From Symsagittifera roscoffensis (Eukaryota > Xenacoelomorpha > Acoela > Convolutidae), in assembly GCF_963678635.1 (NCBI RefSeq), contig NC_087065.1:52273858-52337857 (forward strand): 64,000 nt of DNA, in the 5' to 3' direction. The notes beneath the pieces were generated by a model. The model was not told the DNA's origin. It was given only the letters and a program-made list of their open reading frames with translations, and ran no database searches. The position numbers and the translations under genes were made by a program. Below are positions 24,901-35,470 of the stretch, one piece after another; within the stretch, counting starts at the first letter, position 1; every line of letters begins with the position of its first letter.

Positions 24901-27900
24901 TATTTAGATGAAACTGTGAACTCGAAAGAAGACTCAATCATAATGTTTATTGTGTTTGCGTTTGTTTATCACTTGAGTAAAATATAAAGTGACTGTCAGA
25001 GTTTAATTTTTGTCAGAATTTTTACGTCAAATTGTTATGAATTAGCACAAGCAGCTTTTAGTAATCATAATGGTTTAGCGAAAAGTCTAATTGAAAATAA
25101 ATTACAAACTTGCAGATAAGAGTCTTAAGTAAATTAGGAAGCCTCCTTTTAGCATGTATAACTAAGATAAACCAAGTTTTTCATTAGGGTGCGTGTGTTA
25201 ATTGCAGGATTAACTTTGGTGTGATAAGAGTTAAGATAAGGAATTCATACAGCATTAGATGTAATAGTGAAATGACTAAGTGTTAAAAGTACTGTGTTTA
25301 ACTGGAAAATAGGAGTTATATTGTTGTCGATTTAAATTGTTTAGTAGTGAAATGACTAAGTGTTAAAATGTACGGTGTTAAATTGTATGTCATTAAATTG
25401 TAGGACACCGATTTGTTACAAGGAACGAAATCTATCTTTTTGTACTTCATATGGCGTGTGGGGGATGAATTTCAAAAAAAAATGTCAAATTTTACAAAAA
25501 AAATTATTTTACTTTATTTCATTTAATTTTTTATGTTAATACTGCTGCTCCATAAACCTTAAAAGGCAGTCGGAACATTCAGGGCTTCGCCGTGATACGA
25601 GCAGTCTTGTTTTATTATTAGCACTGTATTGTATGTTCTTCTTCGACCGCCCTGGGCGAAATTTTGTATTCAGTGGCTTTTTGTTACTAGGTTGCACAAA
25701 TAACGTCGCATTAATCCTGTTGAAGTCCTTTGATCGTTATTCGAGCTGCAAATAAAGTTTGTGGAATTTTTTTAACACGATGTCAAGAAAAAAGGTTTTA
25801 TCGACTTAAATTGTTATAGGAGTAAGCTATTATTAGTTCTATTGGAAGCGTCAAGAAAGGTTTTAAGTCCCCTCACTTGATCAAAAAACTAAAAATCACA
25901 AAAGAAAATCCGAACCGCAAATTTGATTACGGTCGGAACATTCTGTAATACTTTGATAGCAACCGTCTATGCTATTAATTTATCCTGAGGGAAGCGCATC
26001 AAAAGTTTTGTGAAAGAAGGTCCGATATTGATCAGAGTTGAATGTTGGAATCTAGATTCTGCAAGGCTTTTTTTCTCATTGTCAATGCTTTTTTTACCTT
26101 TTCACTTACCCATTTGACTTTTTAATTTTTTTATAGCTACCTTGTGTTGTCGTTTTCCCGCTTGGGTTTGCAAAGAGCTGGTTTGCGTCTTTTTAAAGCT
26201 TGCTGTTTGATTTAGTTTTTCGAGCAAATGTTCAAGTGGTGTGAATCGTAACTAAGTAACTATTGTAAGGATTCGTAACTACAATGCGGATTCAACTTAA
26301 CCGTTCAAGACTGAAAATTTCTAACATGCTTTCCTCAAATTGAGTTAAAATGAGACGAAAAACAATGAAAAAAAAATAATGAGAATTTGAATATGAGGAA
26401 TGATGAAAATCCTGAAAATTGCATTGAATTAGTTTGTTTAAACTGCTGGTGTTGGATTTGGTTGAGAAACGAATGAATAATGAGGAGGTTGACTATGTGC
26501 TGGTTGACACTCCTGGCCAGATAGAAGTGTTCACATGGAGTGCCAGTGGGGCCATAATTAGTGAGGCCATGGCATCCCTCATGCCCACTGTAGTCGTGTA
26601 CGTCATGGACACGCAAAGGAGCAGCTCAACAGGTCAGAAAACAGAACTAATTCAATCATTCTTGTGCAGTCTATGTTTTTGTGATTTATTTTGCTGCAGT
26701 TTTCAGCTTGAGTAGTTTCTGCTCACTCAGTATCTATCGGCGGTATGCCCAATCCGATTTGATTTCTTGAAAGGATATTTTAACGCTATTTTTCTTGTTT
26801 AATTTATTGCATACTGTTTAAGTGATTTTGCAAATTTTATGGTCATTTGTTTTCAATAAATTCATAATGAGAACCGTATGCAATGTTTCGACCATTTTTT
26901 TCTTTTTCATTTTACATTTTGTTAATTTTTGTTTTGCATTCAATTTCTGTCGGTTTCGATGTCTATCTTTTTACTGCCCTGTCTCCATTTTCGTTATTTT
27001 CACTTATATAGGTCTTTATATTTTCTTTTCATGATGACGATGACACGGTCTGTGGTGTTTAGTGACGTTTATGAGCAACATGCTGTATGCGTGCAGTATC
27101 TTGTACAAGAGTAGGTTGCCGCTAGTGGTGGCCATGAACAAAACAGACATTGTGAGTCATGCTTTCGCGGAGGAATGGATGCGCGACTGGACTGTGTTCG
27201 AGGACTCCCTCTCCTCTCAACAGTCTTCCTACTCTGCAAACCTCGCGAGATCCATGTCGTTAGCTCTTGGTCAGTAAAGAATTCAGTTGAACATCTCTTG
27301 AATTATTTGCACCCTTCTGATATCTAGCAGAGGTTATCAGCCTCTAAAATAGAAAAAACTCAAACGGTTAAGCATATGCGAAAATTGAACATTGTAATGA
27401 ATCCCACAATAGTAAAGATTATTAACCATTTTTTTGGTGGTCAATAAAATACGTAGTTAGAAATCATTTGCAAGGATAACAAACATGGGATATCTTTAAC
27501 TGTTTTCCCCCTTTTGCAAAAGGGATAGATTCGTTACTAGATACAAAATTCACGAATGCTTTTCCGTTGAAAAAGTTCATTATAGGGGTGGCAATTCATT
27601 ACTAGGTACCAAAAGAGGGAATAGTTAAAAGATTCGAAACTTGTTATATAGAACTTTTTGATGGTACCTATCAGAACTGAATGAAAAACATTTAGATTAA
27701 AAATTATATATGGTAATTGAACAGTGTTACCTTTGCGATAAGCAAGGGTATTGCCCTCGGGTACTAGACTTTTTCCCGTCAAAAATTTTGTTCCTAGAAT
27801 GGACGAAATGGTAATCATTTCAATAGCACCATGGTTAGTGTAGTGTGCATTAGTTACATACTAGGTGTGGGCTTCGGGTTCCTGTTAAAAAAATTTTTAA

Positions 27901-30118
27901 GAGTATTTCTGTGCCGAAAATGTTCGGTAGACTGCAAGAGTCGGCTTAAATTTCGTCGGCTTATTTTCCGAATGCATGTTTTTTTTCAATTATCTTTCTT
28001 TGCTATTATGTGGGAGTGATTGATTTTTATTTTGAAGTTTCGGAAAAATTTAAATCAACCTTCCCGACTTAAAAAAAATTAAAAAACACATTTTTTCAAT
28101 TTTTTTTCCAGTTCAAGAAACATAATTTGTTCAATTTTTTGTTCTTTTTGGTTGTTCGACCGGCTGTATTCATCGCATTTTTTGGTGCACCTAAAAAGCT
28201 CGATGTTTTTTCGAAATTTGATTCTTATCTTTTTTTAAAGCTAGTCATTTCATTTGAAAAATATGACCAAGCCAGCCTGAAGTCCTATCAAATCCGAATT
28301 AAATTAAGTAAGTTTTCGGTAATGTTCCTCACAATTGCTAGACGCATTTATTGTTTTACTCTGTCAACTTGAGTTGCTGTCTGCTACTCTTCCTGATTAA
28401 CTTGTATTTCTTTGGTTTAAAGTAGTTTCAATGTGTTAAAATTGTAACGAAATATTTTTTTAGTTTTTTCGATGTCAATTTAAAAAAAAACGTTGTACTT
28501 AATTTTTTTTCACTTCCAGATAATATTGATACGTTTCCGGACTCTCTTTTTAAATGGTTCAATGATACGTCTTTTTTCGTTTAATGGCATTTTTTGGTTG
28601 AGGTTTTGATCAACTTTCTTTTTCTTGAAACTTGTTTTGTCTGATCGGAGTTTCTGTCTTTAGGAATTAAAATTGTTGTTTGTTTTCGGATTCAGAATTT
28701 TTCCAAAATCATTTGTTTGCTCTGAGCAGCGTCTCTGTCTTGTATCTACATCTTTGTTTGATTCGATTTTTTTGAGCAATTTTTCTTTTAACAAGAAGAA
28801 TAGTTTTTAGATTTTGAATTTAAAAACTATTCTTCATGTTCAATCGTTTCTTGTTTTTAGAAATGTTTCAGTTGTTTTTGGATGTGGCGTGTTGTTTGGG
28901 TGAGTCAAACTGATTTTGCTGCTTGTTTAGTTTTCAAAAAAAATTTCCAAGATTTTTTCCAACCGATTTTTTACAACTTTCTAGATGCGCTTTTTTCCAT
29001 CGCAAGTGGTGCGCTCGAGTGCGCAATTTTCGATTGCGCTCGAGTGCGCAATTGTTATTAGTTTTGATAAAGATCGAGTGCGCAAATTTCATTAATTTTG
29101 ATAATGAGTGCGAGTAATTTGGATCAAACTATAGGAAACAGCACATTTGTATACTATACCAGCCAGGAATATCCGATAAAATATTCTACCCGATTTTGAT
29201 AATGCTCAGGTGGGAGGGGGGGTGTCATGAAATCTGAAAGAAATACACTCGAACATCTGAAATAAATACATCGTCAATTTTAAAGTTTCAGGGACATTGA
29301 TGGTCATGAAAATAGCCGCCGTTCAAGTTCCTTAGTTCTTCGCTTATGATTGCACATTTGAAACTAACTTTCTTCATTAGATTGACAGCATGGTTAGAAT
29401 TTATTTTTTTCTGGTGCTCTGAGAATATCCTCCTTTATGTTTAGAGGAGTTTTACCAACATCTTCGATGTGTGGGCGTCTCATCTCTGGCAGGAGTTGGA
29501 TTTGAAAAGCTGGAGGATCAATTGAATGGAGCGAGAGAGGAGTACAACAAGGATTACAAGGCAGAGATGGCCTTGTGTTACTTGGTTTTAGAAATAAGAT
29601 TGAGTTTTTGTCAAAAATTTCTAGTCATAGAATTGAACCATAGCTCGAGGGCCGGTGGATTAAGCTCCTATTGCGCCTTTAGTTTTCCGGTACACTATAG
29701 TTTAGGTTTTCGACATTTTTTCAATATTCCAAATAATGCTCAAGTTCTAAGTGGCCATTGTTTTATAGCGCTAGTTAGATTTGAGTACTTGAGCGTCAAG
29801 AAAGCGTTATTTTGTAATTGAAAGCGTCTGGTTTCGATGGCCGAAACTTGGCCTTAAAACAGAACGAATAATGTAGTTTTCTGCCGAACAATGTGAATAT
29901 ATAAGGTCATCTCTGGTTGATTCAAGGCACAGTACGAGAAAATAAAGGCAGAAAAACTTAAGCAAAACATGGAAAAATTAAAGGCTGACAGAATACAAGA
30001 GAAGGAAACAGAGAAAACCAAAGTCAACGTGCAGCAGAATATTGAGTCAGAGTCGAGCATGGAAGAGGAACAGGACAAAAATGGCCATCAAGGAACACCT
30101 TCTGTATCGAATCAATGA
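21957..30118 (+). CDS. GPN1: GPN-loop GTPase 1 (GPN1/XAB1)
   Basis: GPN1 is a dimeric GTPase that helps assemble RNA polymerase II and move it to the nucleus. The five exons are 21957-22330, 26433-26632, 27063-27269, 29445-29560 and 29927-30118, giving about 362 residues (human about 374). Visible motifs: P-loop GMAGSGKTT at residues 41-49, NLDPAV at 69-74, the family-defining GPN at 101-103 in YGLGPNG, G3 [15 protein letters not shown] in exon 2, G4 NKTD in exon 3, and a G5-like VGVSSLAG in exon 4. The last exon is charged and helical ([16 protein letters not shown]), as in the family's variable tail. Start: AAAATGG context. Introns 2 and 3 are GT-AG, phase 1; intron 4 is GC-AG, phase 0. The first junction is the least certain. 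Confidence 0.9.
22736..25409 (-). mobile_element. MULE (Mutator-like) DNA transposon with 8-bp target duplication
   Basis: The 2,674-bp insert is flanked by direct repeats GATTTGTT (22728-22735 and 25410-25417). A paralogous unoccupied copy of the host repeat (41571-42105) reads straight through this point with one GATTTGTT. The ends are weakly inverted (GGTTCC versus GGTGTCC read inward). They share subterminal words of the form AACACC(C/G)TACA and CCTACAATTT. The interior encodes a decayed MULE transposase on the minus strand. No other coding region is seen; 22736-23540 is AT-rich. Confidence 0.85.
23548..24941 (-). pseudogene. MULE transposase with N-terminal FLYWCH finger, decayed
   Basis: It reads from an ATG at 24941-24939. 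A FLYWCH zinc finger comes first ([34 protein letters not shown]). The MULE DDE domain follows: first D in WLADGTFK with FYQLYSIH, second D in [10 protein letters not shown], then GCFFHLSQ, and E in TTNVVEGWH with HPNMWK. Five lesions are visible: TAA at 24822-24824 inside the finger; frameshifts near 24773-24785, 24203-24225 and at a T-run 24008-24016; and TGA at 24144-24146. Most lie in homopolymers. The protein cannot be made, but catalytic signatures survive, so decay is fairly recent. Confidence 0.85.
26633..27062 (+). other. GPN1 intron 2 (GT-AG, 430 bp)
   Basis: Donor ACAG|GTCAGA, acceptor GTGTTTAG|TGACG, phase 1. The join restores [20 protein letters not shown], matching the GPN1 order. 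No other feature is seen inside. Confidence 0.85.
27495..27630. repeat. foldback element related to 19493-19800
   Basis: The outer arms are TTTAACTGTTTTCCCCCTTTT and AAAAGAGGGAATAGTTAAAA. An inner CCCTTTTGCAAAAGGG hairpin and TACTAG(A/G)TAC words link it to the foldback cluster in the unknown gene's intron. Confidence 0.6.
27726..27815 (+). repeat. family-B hairpin repeat, copy 3
   Basis: It contains GCGATAAGCAAGGGTATTGC, CTCGGGTACTAGACTTTTTC and then GTTCCTAGAATGG, closely matching copy 1 (9600-9690) over its whole length. Confidence 0.65.
28795..28835. repeat. perfect 15-bp stem hairpin
   Basis: GAAGAATAGTTTTTA (28795-28809) is the exact reverse complement of TAAAAACTATTCTTC (28821-28835), with an 11-nt loop. 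It lies within GPN1 intron 3. No function is assigned. Confidence 0.7.
29005..29080. repeat. palindromic TGCGCTCGAGTGCGCA-type repeats
   Basis: GCGCTCGAGTGCGCAATT occurs twice, about 31 bp apart, with a third partial (ATCGAGTGCGCAAATT). The core is a near-perfect palindrome and stands out as GC-rich within AT-rich intron. Confidence 0.6.
29561..29926 (+). other. GPN1 intron 4, GC-AG type (366 bp)
   Basis: Exon 4 ends GATTACAAG and the intron starts GCAGAG; it ends GATTCAAG before GCACAG. The join gives [13 protein letters not shown], which aligns without gaps to the EYRPEYERLKK part of human GPN1. GT-starting alternatives nearby put exon 5 out of frame or shift the alignment. Confidence 0.7.
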
Positions 30119-33100
30119 AAAACGAAGCAACATTTAACATTAACTGGTTCCTGTTGAAAGAATAACCTGGAATTCCCAGATAGCTTTGTGGAATCAGATG
30201 AAAGTCTGGTGATAAAGAAATCGATTGGAGCAGATTGTGATTAGAGAAATATGAAACAAATTCAACTATAATTTTGTTATGCTTTCCGAGTTCTTTTTTT
30301 CTTCCACTTGGAATTTATTTTTCCATGAAGTTTTCTCCTTTTTAGAAAAAGTTTCTAAGTCGCAATGAAAGAAGTGAAGAATCTTATTTATGCTGTGTTT
30401 TTTTTTCAAGATAATTTTAAAAGGTCATTCACGTTCAAATTTATGTTCTCATTGTTTGGCTTCTGATTTTTTGTAAGTTCACTTAAACGGAAGGCAATTT
30501 GCCGTTTTCAATAACAAATGTGAACATGGACGTGGTTGGCTAAATTTTTCAAAGTGGATTTTGCTTTTACATTTTATAGCGGAATAGAAAAATTAACCGT
30601 TGCTTCAGTTTTCTCAAATTCGGTTAGTTTCATCGAAAGAATATTAAAGATTCATGAAATTTAAAGAACTCTTATATAGGCTCTGTCTATCTTGTATTGG
30701 TTGATGTGTTTTTCCAGGTTAACAATTTGTCTAACAGAGTAACTGAATCATTTACTCAATTCTGTGATTTCGTTAGCAACAGAGATCTTTTGAGCATGTT
30801 TACATTATAAAATCCCGTTCTAGTTTTTTGTTGATAGTAAATTTAGCAACTCCGATTCTGTAGTGTAGCTTTTTTCGTTTTAACGAATGAAAACCTTTGA
30901 ACTTATATAATTTCGGTTTGTCGCATCAGATTGCGTCGTTTAATAGGCGCAAAACATTTAAATGGATGTTTGATTTTCAGGGGGGGGGTGAAAATTTGGA
31001 GTTTCAAAATGCATCTTAGATCAAAAGTTTTTTATGAAAACATTTTTTTTGGCTCAACGGGCAACTGCCCAACTAATGTCGATTTAGTTACCGCTTTGTA
31101 CTTTTTTCTATGAATATAGAACGCTGGCAATTGTCTTATTTGCATGTTTTTCTCAAAATTAACTACATCTAAGAAAACTCGAGAAACACACATGAAAGTT
31201 TTGGTTTCTAGCTTACATCTAATTTTTTTGGCACGATTTTTAGGCTTAACGGCTTTTGTCTCACTTTCTTTCAGCTTGTTTGCCATGCTTTTTTCTTTAT
31301 ATCGCAGAGGTCTAAGGAACATGGTTTATGCCTCGTATAGAACTGAAATTATCTAATTGCTTGATTTAGCGCTTTTTAAACGGGATGGTAGGAGAGAGAT
31401 GGGGTTAGAAGGTTTCAGGTTTAATTACACGAACTAATCCATTTAAGCGTTTCAAATATTCTACTGTTTCTGATTTACTGCGAGGTGACACATTAATTTT
31501 GTTGATAAGTGTTTGGTATTTTTTTACTGTTTTTGTTCAGCAAAAAATGAGCAAACAAAATTGAAGAAGTTTGTTTTCACACATTCTTTCTGAAAAGTGG
31601 ATTTTGTTTTGATTTTCACATGCTTAGTGCAGTGTTACATAGCATTGCAGCACTTTGTCCTAGCGCTTGAAACAGTGCATGGTGTTACACAGATATAGTT
31701 CTATTTGTGTACAGAAGTTTTGCAAGAAGAATTGGTGTTTTTCTCTGATATCGACAGGAAAAGATGCATTTTGGCATGTCTGGCTTTTAAATACCTGTTC
31801 CGTAGGAAATTGGTTACTTCATCGCTTGATGGGCGAAATAGAGTTTTTTTGCGTATGTGTTTAAGGGGTAGGATGGATTCGGATACTTCGGTACTTTTTC
31901 TTGAGTTTTTCAGAGAAAAGGAACAGGACAAAAATGGCCATCAAGGAACACCTGTATCGAATCAATGAAAAACGAAGCAACATTGAACTGGTTCCTGTTG
32001 AAAGAATAACCTGGAATTCCCAGATAGCTTTTGTAGAATCAGATAAAAGTCTGGTGATAAAGAAATTGATTGGAGCAGATTGTGATAAGAGAAGTATGAG
32101 ACAAATTGAACTATAATTTTGTTATGCTTTCCGAGTTCTGTTTTTCTTCTACTTGGAATTTATTTTTCCTTGAAGTTTTCTCCTTTTTTGAAAAAGTTTC
32201 TAAGTCGCAATGAAAGAAGTGAAGAATCTTATTTATGCTGTGTTTTTGTTCAAGATAATTTTAAAAGGTCAATCGCGTTCAAATTTATGTTCTCATGGTT
32301 TGGCTTCTGATTTTTTTGTAAGTTCACTTAAACGTAAGGCAATTTGCCGTTTTCAATAACAAATGTGAACATGGACGTGATTGGCTAAAGTTTTCAAAGT
32401 GGATTTTGCTTTTACATTTTATAGCGGAATAAAAAAATTAACCGTTGCTTCAGTTTTCTCAAATTCGGTTAGTTTCAACGAAAGAGTGTCAGAATATTAA
32501 AGATTCATGAAATTCAAAGAACTCTTATATAGGCTCTGTCTATCTTGTATTGGTTGTGTTTTTCCAGGTTAACAATTTGTCTAACAGAGTAACTGAATCA
32601 TTTACTCAGTTCTGTGATTTCGTTAGCAACAGATCTTTTGAGCATGTTAACATTATAAAATCCCGTTCTAGTTTTTTGTTGATTGTGAATTTAGCAACTC
32701 CGATTCTGTAGTGTAGCTTTTTTTCGTTTTAACGAATGAAAACCTTTGAACTGATATAATTTCGGCTTTGTCGCCTCAGATTGCGTCGTTTAATAGGCGC
32801 AAAACTTTCAAATGGATGTTTGACTTTAAGGGGGGGGGGTGAAAATTTGGAATTTCAAAATGCATCTTAGATCAACGTTTTTTTATGAAAACATTTTTTT
32901 TGGCTCAACGGGCGGCTGCCCAACTTATGTCGATTTAGTTACCGGTTTGTACTTTTTTTCTATGAATATAGAACGCTGGCAATCGTCTTATTTGCATGTT
33001 TTTCTCAAAATTAACTACATCTAAGAAAATTCGAGAAACACACATGAAAGTTTTGGTTTCTGTTTACATCTAGTTTTTTTGGCACGATTGTTTTTGTCTT

Positions 33101-33767
33101 AACGGCTTTTGTCTCACTTTCTTTCAGCTTGTTTGCCATGCTTTTTTCCTTATATCGCAGAGGTCTAAGGAACATGGTTTATGCCTCGTATAGAACTGAA
33201 ATTATCTAATTGCCTGATTTAGCGCTTTGTAAACGGGATGGTAGGAGAGAGATGGGGTTAGAAGGTTTCAGGTTTAATTACACGAAGTAATCCATTTAAG
33301 CATTTCAAATATTCTACGGTTTCTGATTTACTGCGAGGTGACCCATTAATTTTACTGATAAGTGTTAGGTATTTTTGTACTGTTTTTGTTCAGCAAAAAA
33401 TGAGCAAATAAAATTGAAAAAGTTTGTTGTCACACATTCTTTCTGAAAAGTGGATTTTGTTTTGATTTTCACATGCTTAGTGCAGTGTTACATAGCATTG
33501 CAGCACTTTGTCCTAGCGCTTGAAACAGTGCATGGTGTTACACAGATATAGTTCTATTTGTGTACAGAAATATTTCTCGAAGAATTGGTGTTTTTCTCTG
33601 ATATCGACAGGAAAAGATGCATTTTGGCATGTCTGGCTTTTAAATACCTGTTCTGTAGGAAATTGGTTACTTCATCGCTTGATGGGCGAAATAGAGTTTT
33701 TTTTGCGTATGTGTTTTAGAGGTAGGATGGATTTGGATACTTCGGAACTTTTTCTTGAGTTTTTCAG
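30067..33767 (+). repeat. 1.85-kb tandem duplication starting in GPN1 last exon
   Basis: Copy 1 is about 30067-31913 and copy 2 about 31920-33767. They match nearly base for base with scattered substitutions and small indels. Shared landmarks: GGAACAGGACAAAAATGGCC (30067, 31920), a G-run (about 30980, 32831), GGTAGGAGAGAGATGGGG (31386, 33240), and a terminal CTTGAGTTTTTCAG (ends 31913 and 33767). Each copy contains a family-C repeat. Apart from the exon piece no coding sequence is seen. Confidence 0.9.
31914..31968 (+). pseudogene. duplicated GPN1 terminal-exon fragment
   Basis: It follows a good acceptor (GAGTTTTTCAG). The frame reads [17 protein letters not shown] and stops, one residue shorter than the bona fide end [18 protein letters not shown]. 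It could serve as an alternative last exon, or be an inert by-product of the duplication. No usable in-frame donor was identified for it. Confidence 0.5.
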
Positions 33768-33902
33768 CTTTATGAGTTCTGCTCTGATGCTTAAACCGTT
33801 GCGATAATCACGCACTTTGTCTAACAGACTCATTTGATACCTTGATATATAATAAATTGAAGTCCAGTGTCTAGTTGTGTTAATTTCGGTTATAGTCAAC
33901 CT

Positions 33903-33950
33903 GCGCTCTAGGGTCGAAAAATTGCAGGGTTTGAATCCGGCATGGGGCTA
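33903..33950 (+). repeat. tRNA-like fragment
   Basis: A B-box-like GGGTTTGAATCCGG followed by CATGGGGC and a T-run; the 5' half is not tRNA-like. Resembles the 3' end of a tRNA-derived SINE. Confidence 0.4.
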
Positions 33951-34459
33951 TTTTTCATGAGAACTGAAAATTTTCTTGTTAAAAAAATCAGTTTGCGAAC
34001 TATCGTTTAACTGCTTATTTGTTTTCGGCTTAGTTTCCTCACCTCGATTTTTCTTTTTTAACGGATTTCAGTTTATAATTCGAAATTTTTTTTAATGTAT
34101 CCGATATTGAGTAATTGAGTTTCATGAAGTTTTTTAAATTTTGATTCACGAAGTTTCATGAAGTTTTTTAAATTTGATTTTAGATTAGTTTTTTGTATGT
34201 TTCTAATAGTCGCAAGAAATCTTTGAATGGAGCTCTGTCTAAGACTAATTGAATTTGTTAATACACTAGCCAGCTTGCGACCGTTAGGGTATTAGTTCGT
34301 AACTTCTTTTTTTTCTAAGTTAACTCGCCAATATAAAGTGTTCATTAAAATTGTTCACTTGTTTGGTGGCACTATTGCTGTAATCACGATCTGTAGCATT
34401 AAAATTTTCATAGCATCCGTTCTCTGCTTTGTTTGTGGCTAGTGTTTGTGATAAATTAC

Positions 34460-34534
34460 GCGTCCGTGGCTGAGTGGTTAATGCGGGAGACTGATAAATT
34501 CTAGATCGCAGATCGAATCCGAGGCGTGGCAGAA
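34460..34534 (+). repeat. tRNA-Ser-like pseudogene or SINE head
   Basis: GTGGCTGAGTGGTTAATGCG is a good type-II A box and GATCGAATCC a good B box. The acceptor arms (GCGTCCG and GGCGTGGC) do not pair, and the anticodon stem has mismatches. Not a functional tRNA gene as it stands. Confidence 0.5.
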
Positions 34535-34594
34535 TTTTTACTAATTGTTCTCTTGTGTTTGCCAAGCCCAGCTTCGCTTCTGTGTCATGAGTAC

Positions 34595-35470
34595 GAGTTG
34601 ATTTATTTTAGAAGGATAAGCCATGAAACTTTAAATTTATACAAATACAAAGTCTTTTTAGCACCCTTTTGGGAATAAGTTTTAATAATTTATAGTGAAT
34701 TTCGCAAAAATAATCGGAATGATTCGAGTGATATATCATATTAAAGCTTTCTCAGTCGTATTTTGAACTTTAAAAAATTTCCTAAAGTTGTTTTAGTGTC
34801 GAGAAAATTTGGTTGACAATTGTTTCAGCTTCAGTTCAATTTTGAGCGATAAAAGCAAACGAGCAGGTTTATTATAGAAGGATAAGCTATGGAACTTAAA
34901 TTCTACTCCAGTAATTTTTTTTTCGAAAATTTTTAATGTCTCCTAAAGGTCGCCTTAGTTGCCGCTCGGTAAATGACTTCCAATGTTTTTAAAAGTGTTT
35001 TTAAATATCATTCAATGCAATTAGAAAATTTGCAAACTTGTAGAGATAATGTTTCAATTGTTTTTCTATACTTTTTTCTTTAGTTAACTTTCTTTTTGCT
35101 TTCTTTGAGTTTTGCATTATATTTTGAATTCCTTCTGGATTTTTATTGATGTCTCAACTTAAAAGAAGCTGGAAAAATGCACCGTTTTGTCAATGGCTAT
35201 ATTTTTGGTAATTTTATTTTGTTCCGACCATTGAAAATTGGGAGGAACTTTGTTTTCGGGTATTTTAGTTTTTTTTGCTTTTTGTTTTCCACGCAAAATC
35301 AGGTACGCAATAATCATCGGACTGGGATGAGTGATATATTATATTAAAGCCCTTTCAGTCGTGATTCGAACGAAATTTAAAACTGTTGAAATTTTTTTCA
35401 CAGTGTTGAGAAAAACCGATTTGGAGTTTTGATATTTGGTCTAATTTCGAGCTAATAACGTGACCCCATA
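34595..35470 (+). repeat. two diverged copies of an interspersed repeat
   Basis: AGAAGGATAAGC(C/T)ATG occurs at about 34609 and 34877. A second word set, GAGTGATATAT(C/T)ATATTAAAGC with TTTCAGTCGT, occurs at about 34728 and 35330. Copies are weak and partly rearranged. Confidence 0.4.

Larger units (their letters stand above)
22405..25615 (+). repeat. family-A repeat split by a MULE insertion
   Basis: The left part (about 22405-22735) carries AACGGAATATTTGTGCTCGG, TTAACGCGCGATATATTTCG and TTGCCATAATTGATTTGTT. The right part (25410-about 25615) continues TTACAAGGAACGAAAT, GGGGGATGA and AAAAGGCAGTCGGAACATTC, then AGGGCTTCGCCGTGATACGA. The uninterrupted order of these blocks is seen in the inverted copy at 41571-42105. 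Other copies are at 40553-40993 and 63415-63657. Confidence 0.8.
22331..26432 (+). other. GPN1 intron 1, 4.1 kb, with nested repeats
   Basis: With donor AATTT|GTAAAG and acceptor GAATTAG|TTTG the phases match (2/2), but about ten residues are inserted after FHQ relative to human, and the acceptor lacks a pyrimidine tract. Human-like spacing would need CAG|V at 22313 and a non-AG intron end near 26448. The intron contains a split family-A repeat and a MULE transposon. 25616-26432 shows nothing recognisable. Confidence 0.55.
27270..29444 (+). other. GPN1 intron 3 (GT-AG, 2,175 bp)
   Basis: Donor CTTG|GTCAGT, acceptor ATGTTTAG|AGGAG, phase 1. The join gives [18 protein letters not shown]. It contains a foldback element, a family-B repeat, a perfect 15-bp-stem hairpin and a short CG-rich palindromic repeat. 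27840-28790 shows only AT-rich sequence. Confidence 0.85.

Noticed and set aside
29471-29821. 116-residue open frame overlapping GPN1 exon 4
   Set aside because: It is exon 4 read through into the GC-AG intron; the homology ends at the exon boundary.
30719-33840. TTTGTCTAACAG words resembling the 3' end of tunicate spliced leaders
   Set aside because: Only about 12 nt match, the rest of the leader and an Sm-site hairpin structure are absent, and two of the three copies are simply the tandem duplication.
34460-34534. Functional tRNA-Ser gene
   Set aside because: Acceptor arms do not pair and the anticodon stem is mismatched, so it is kept only as a tRNA-like repeat.
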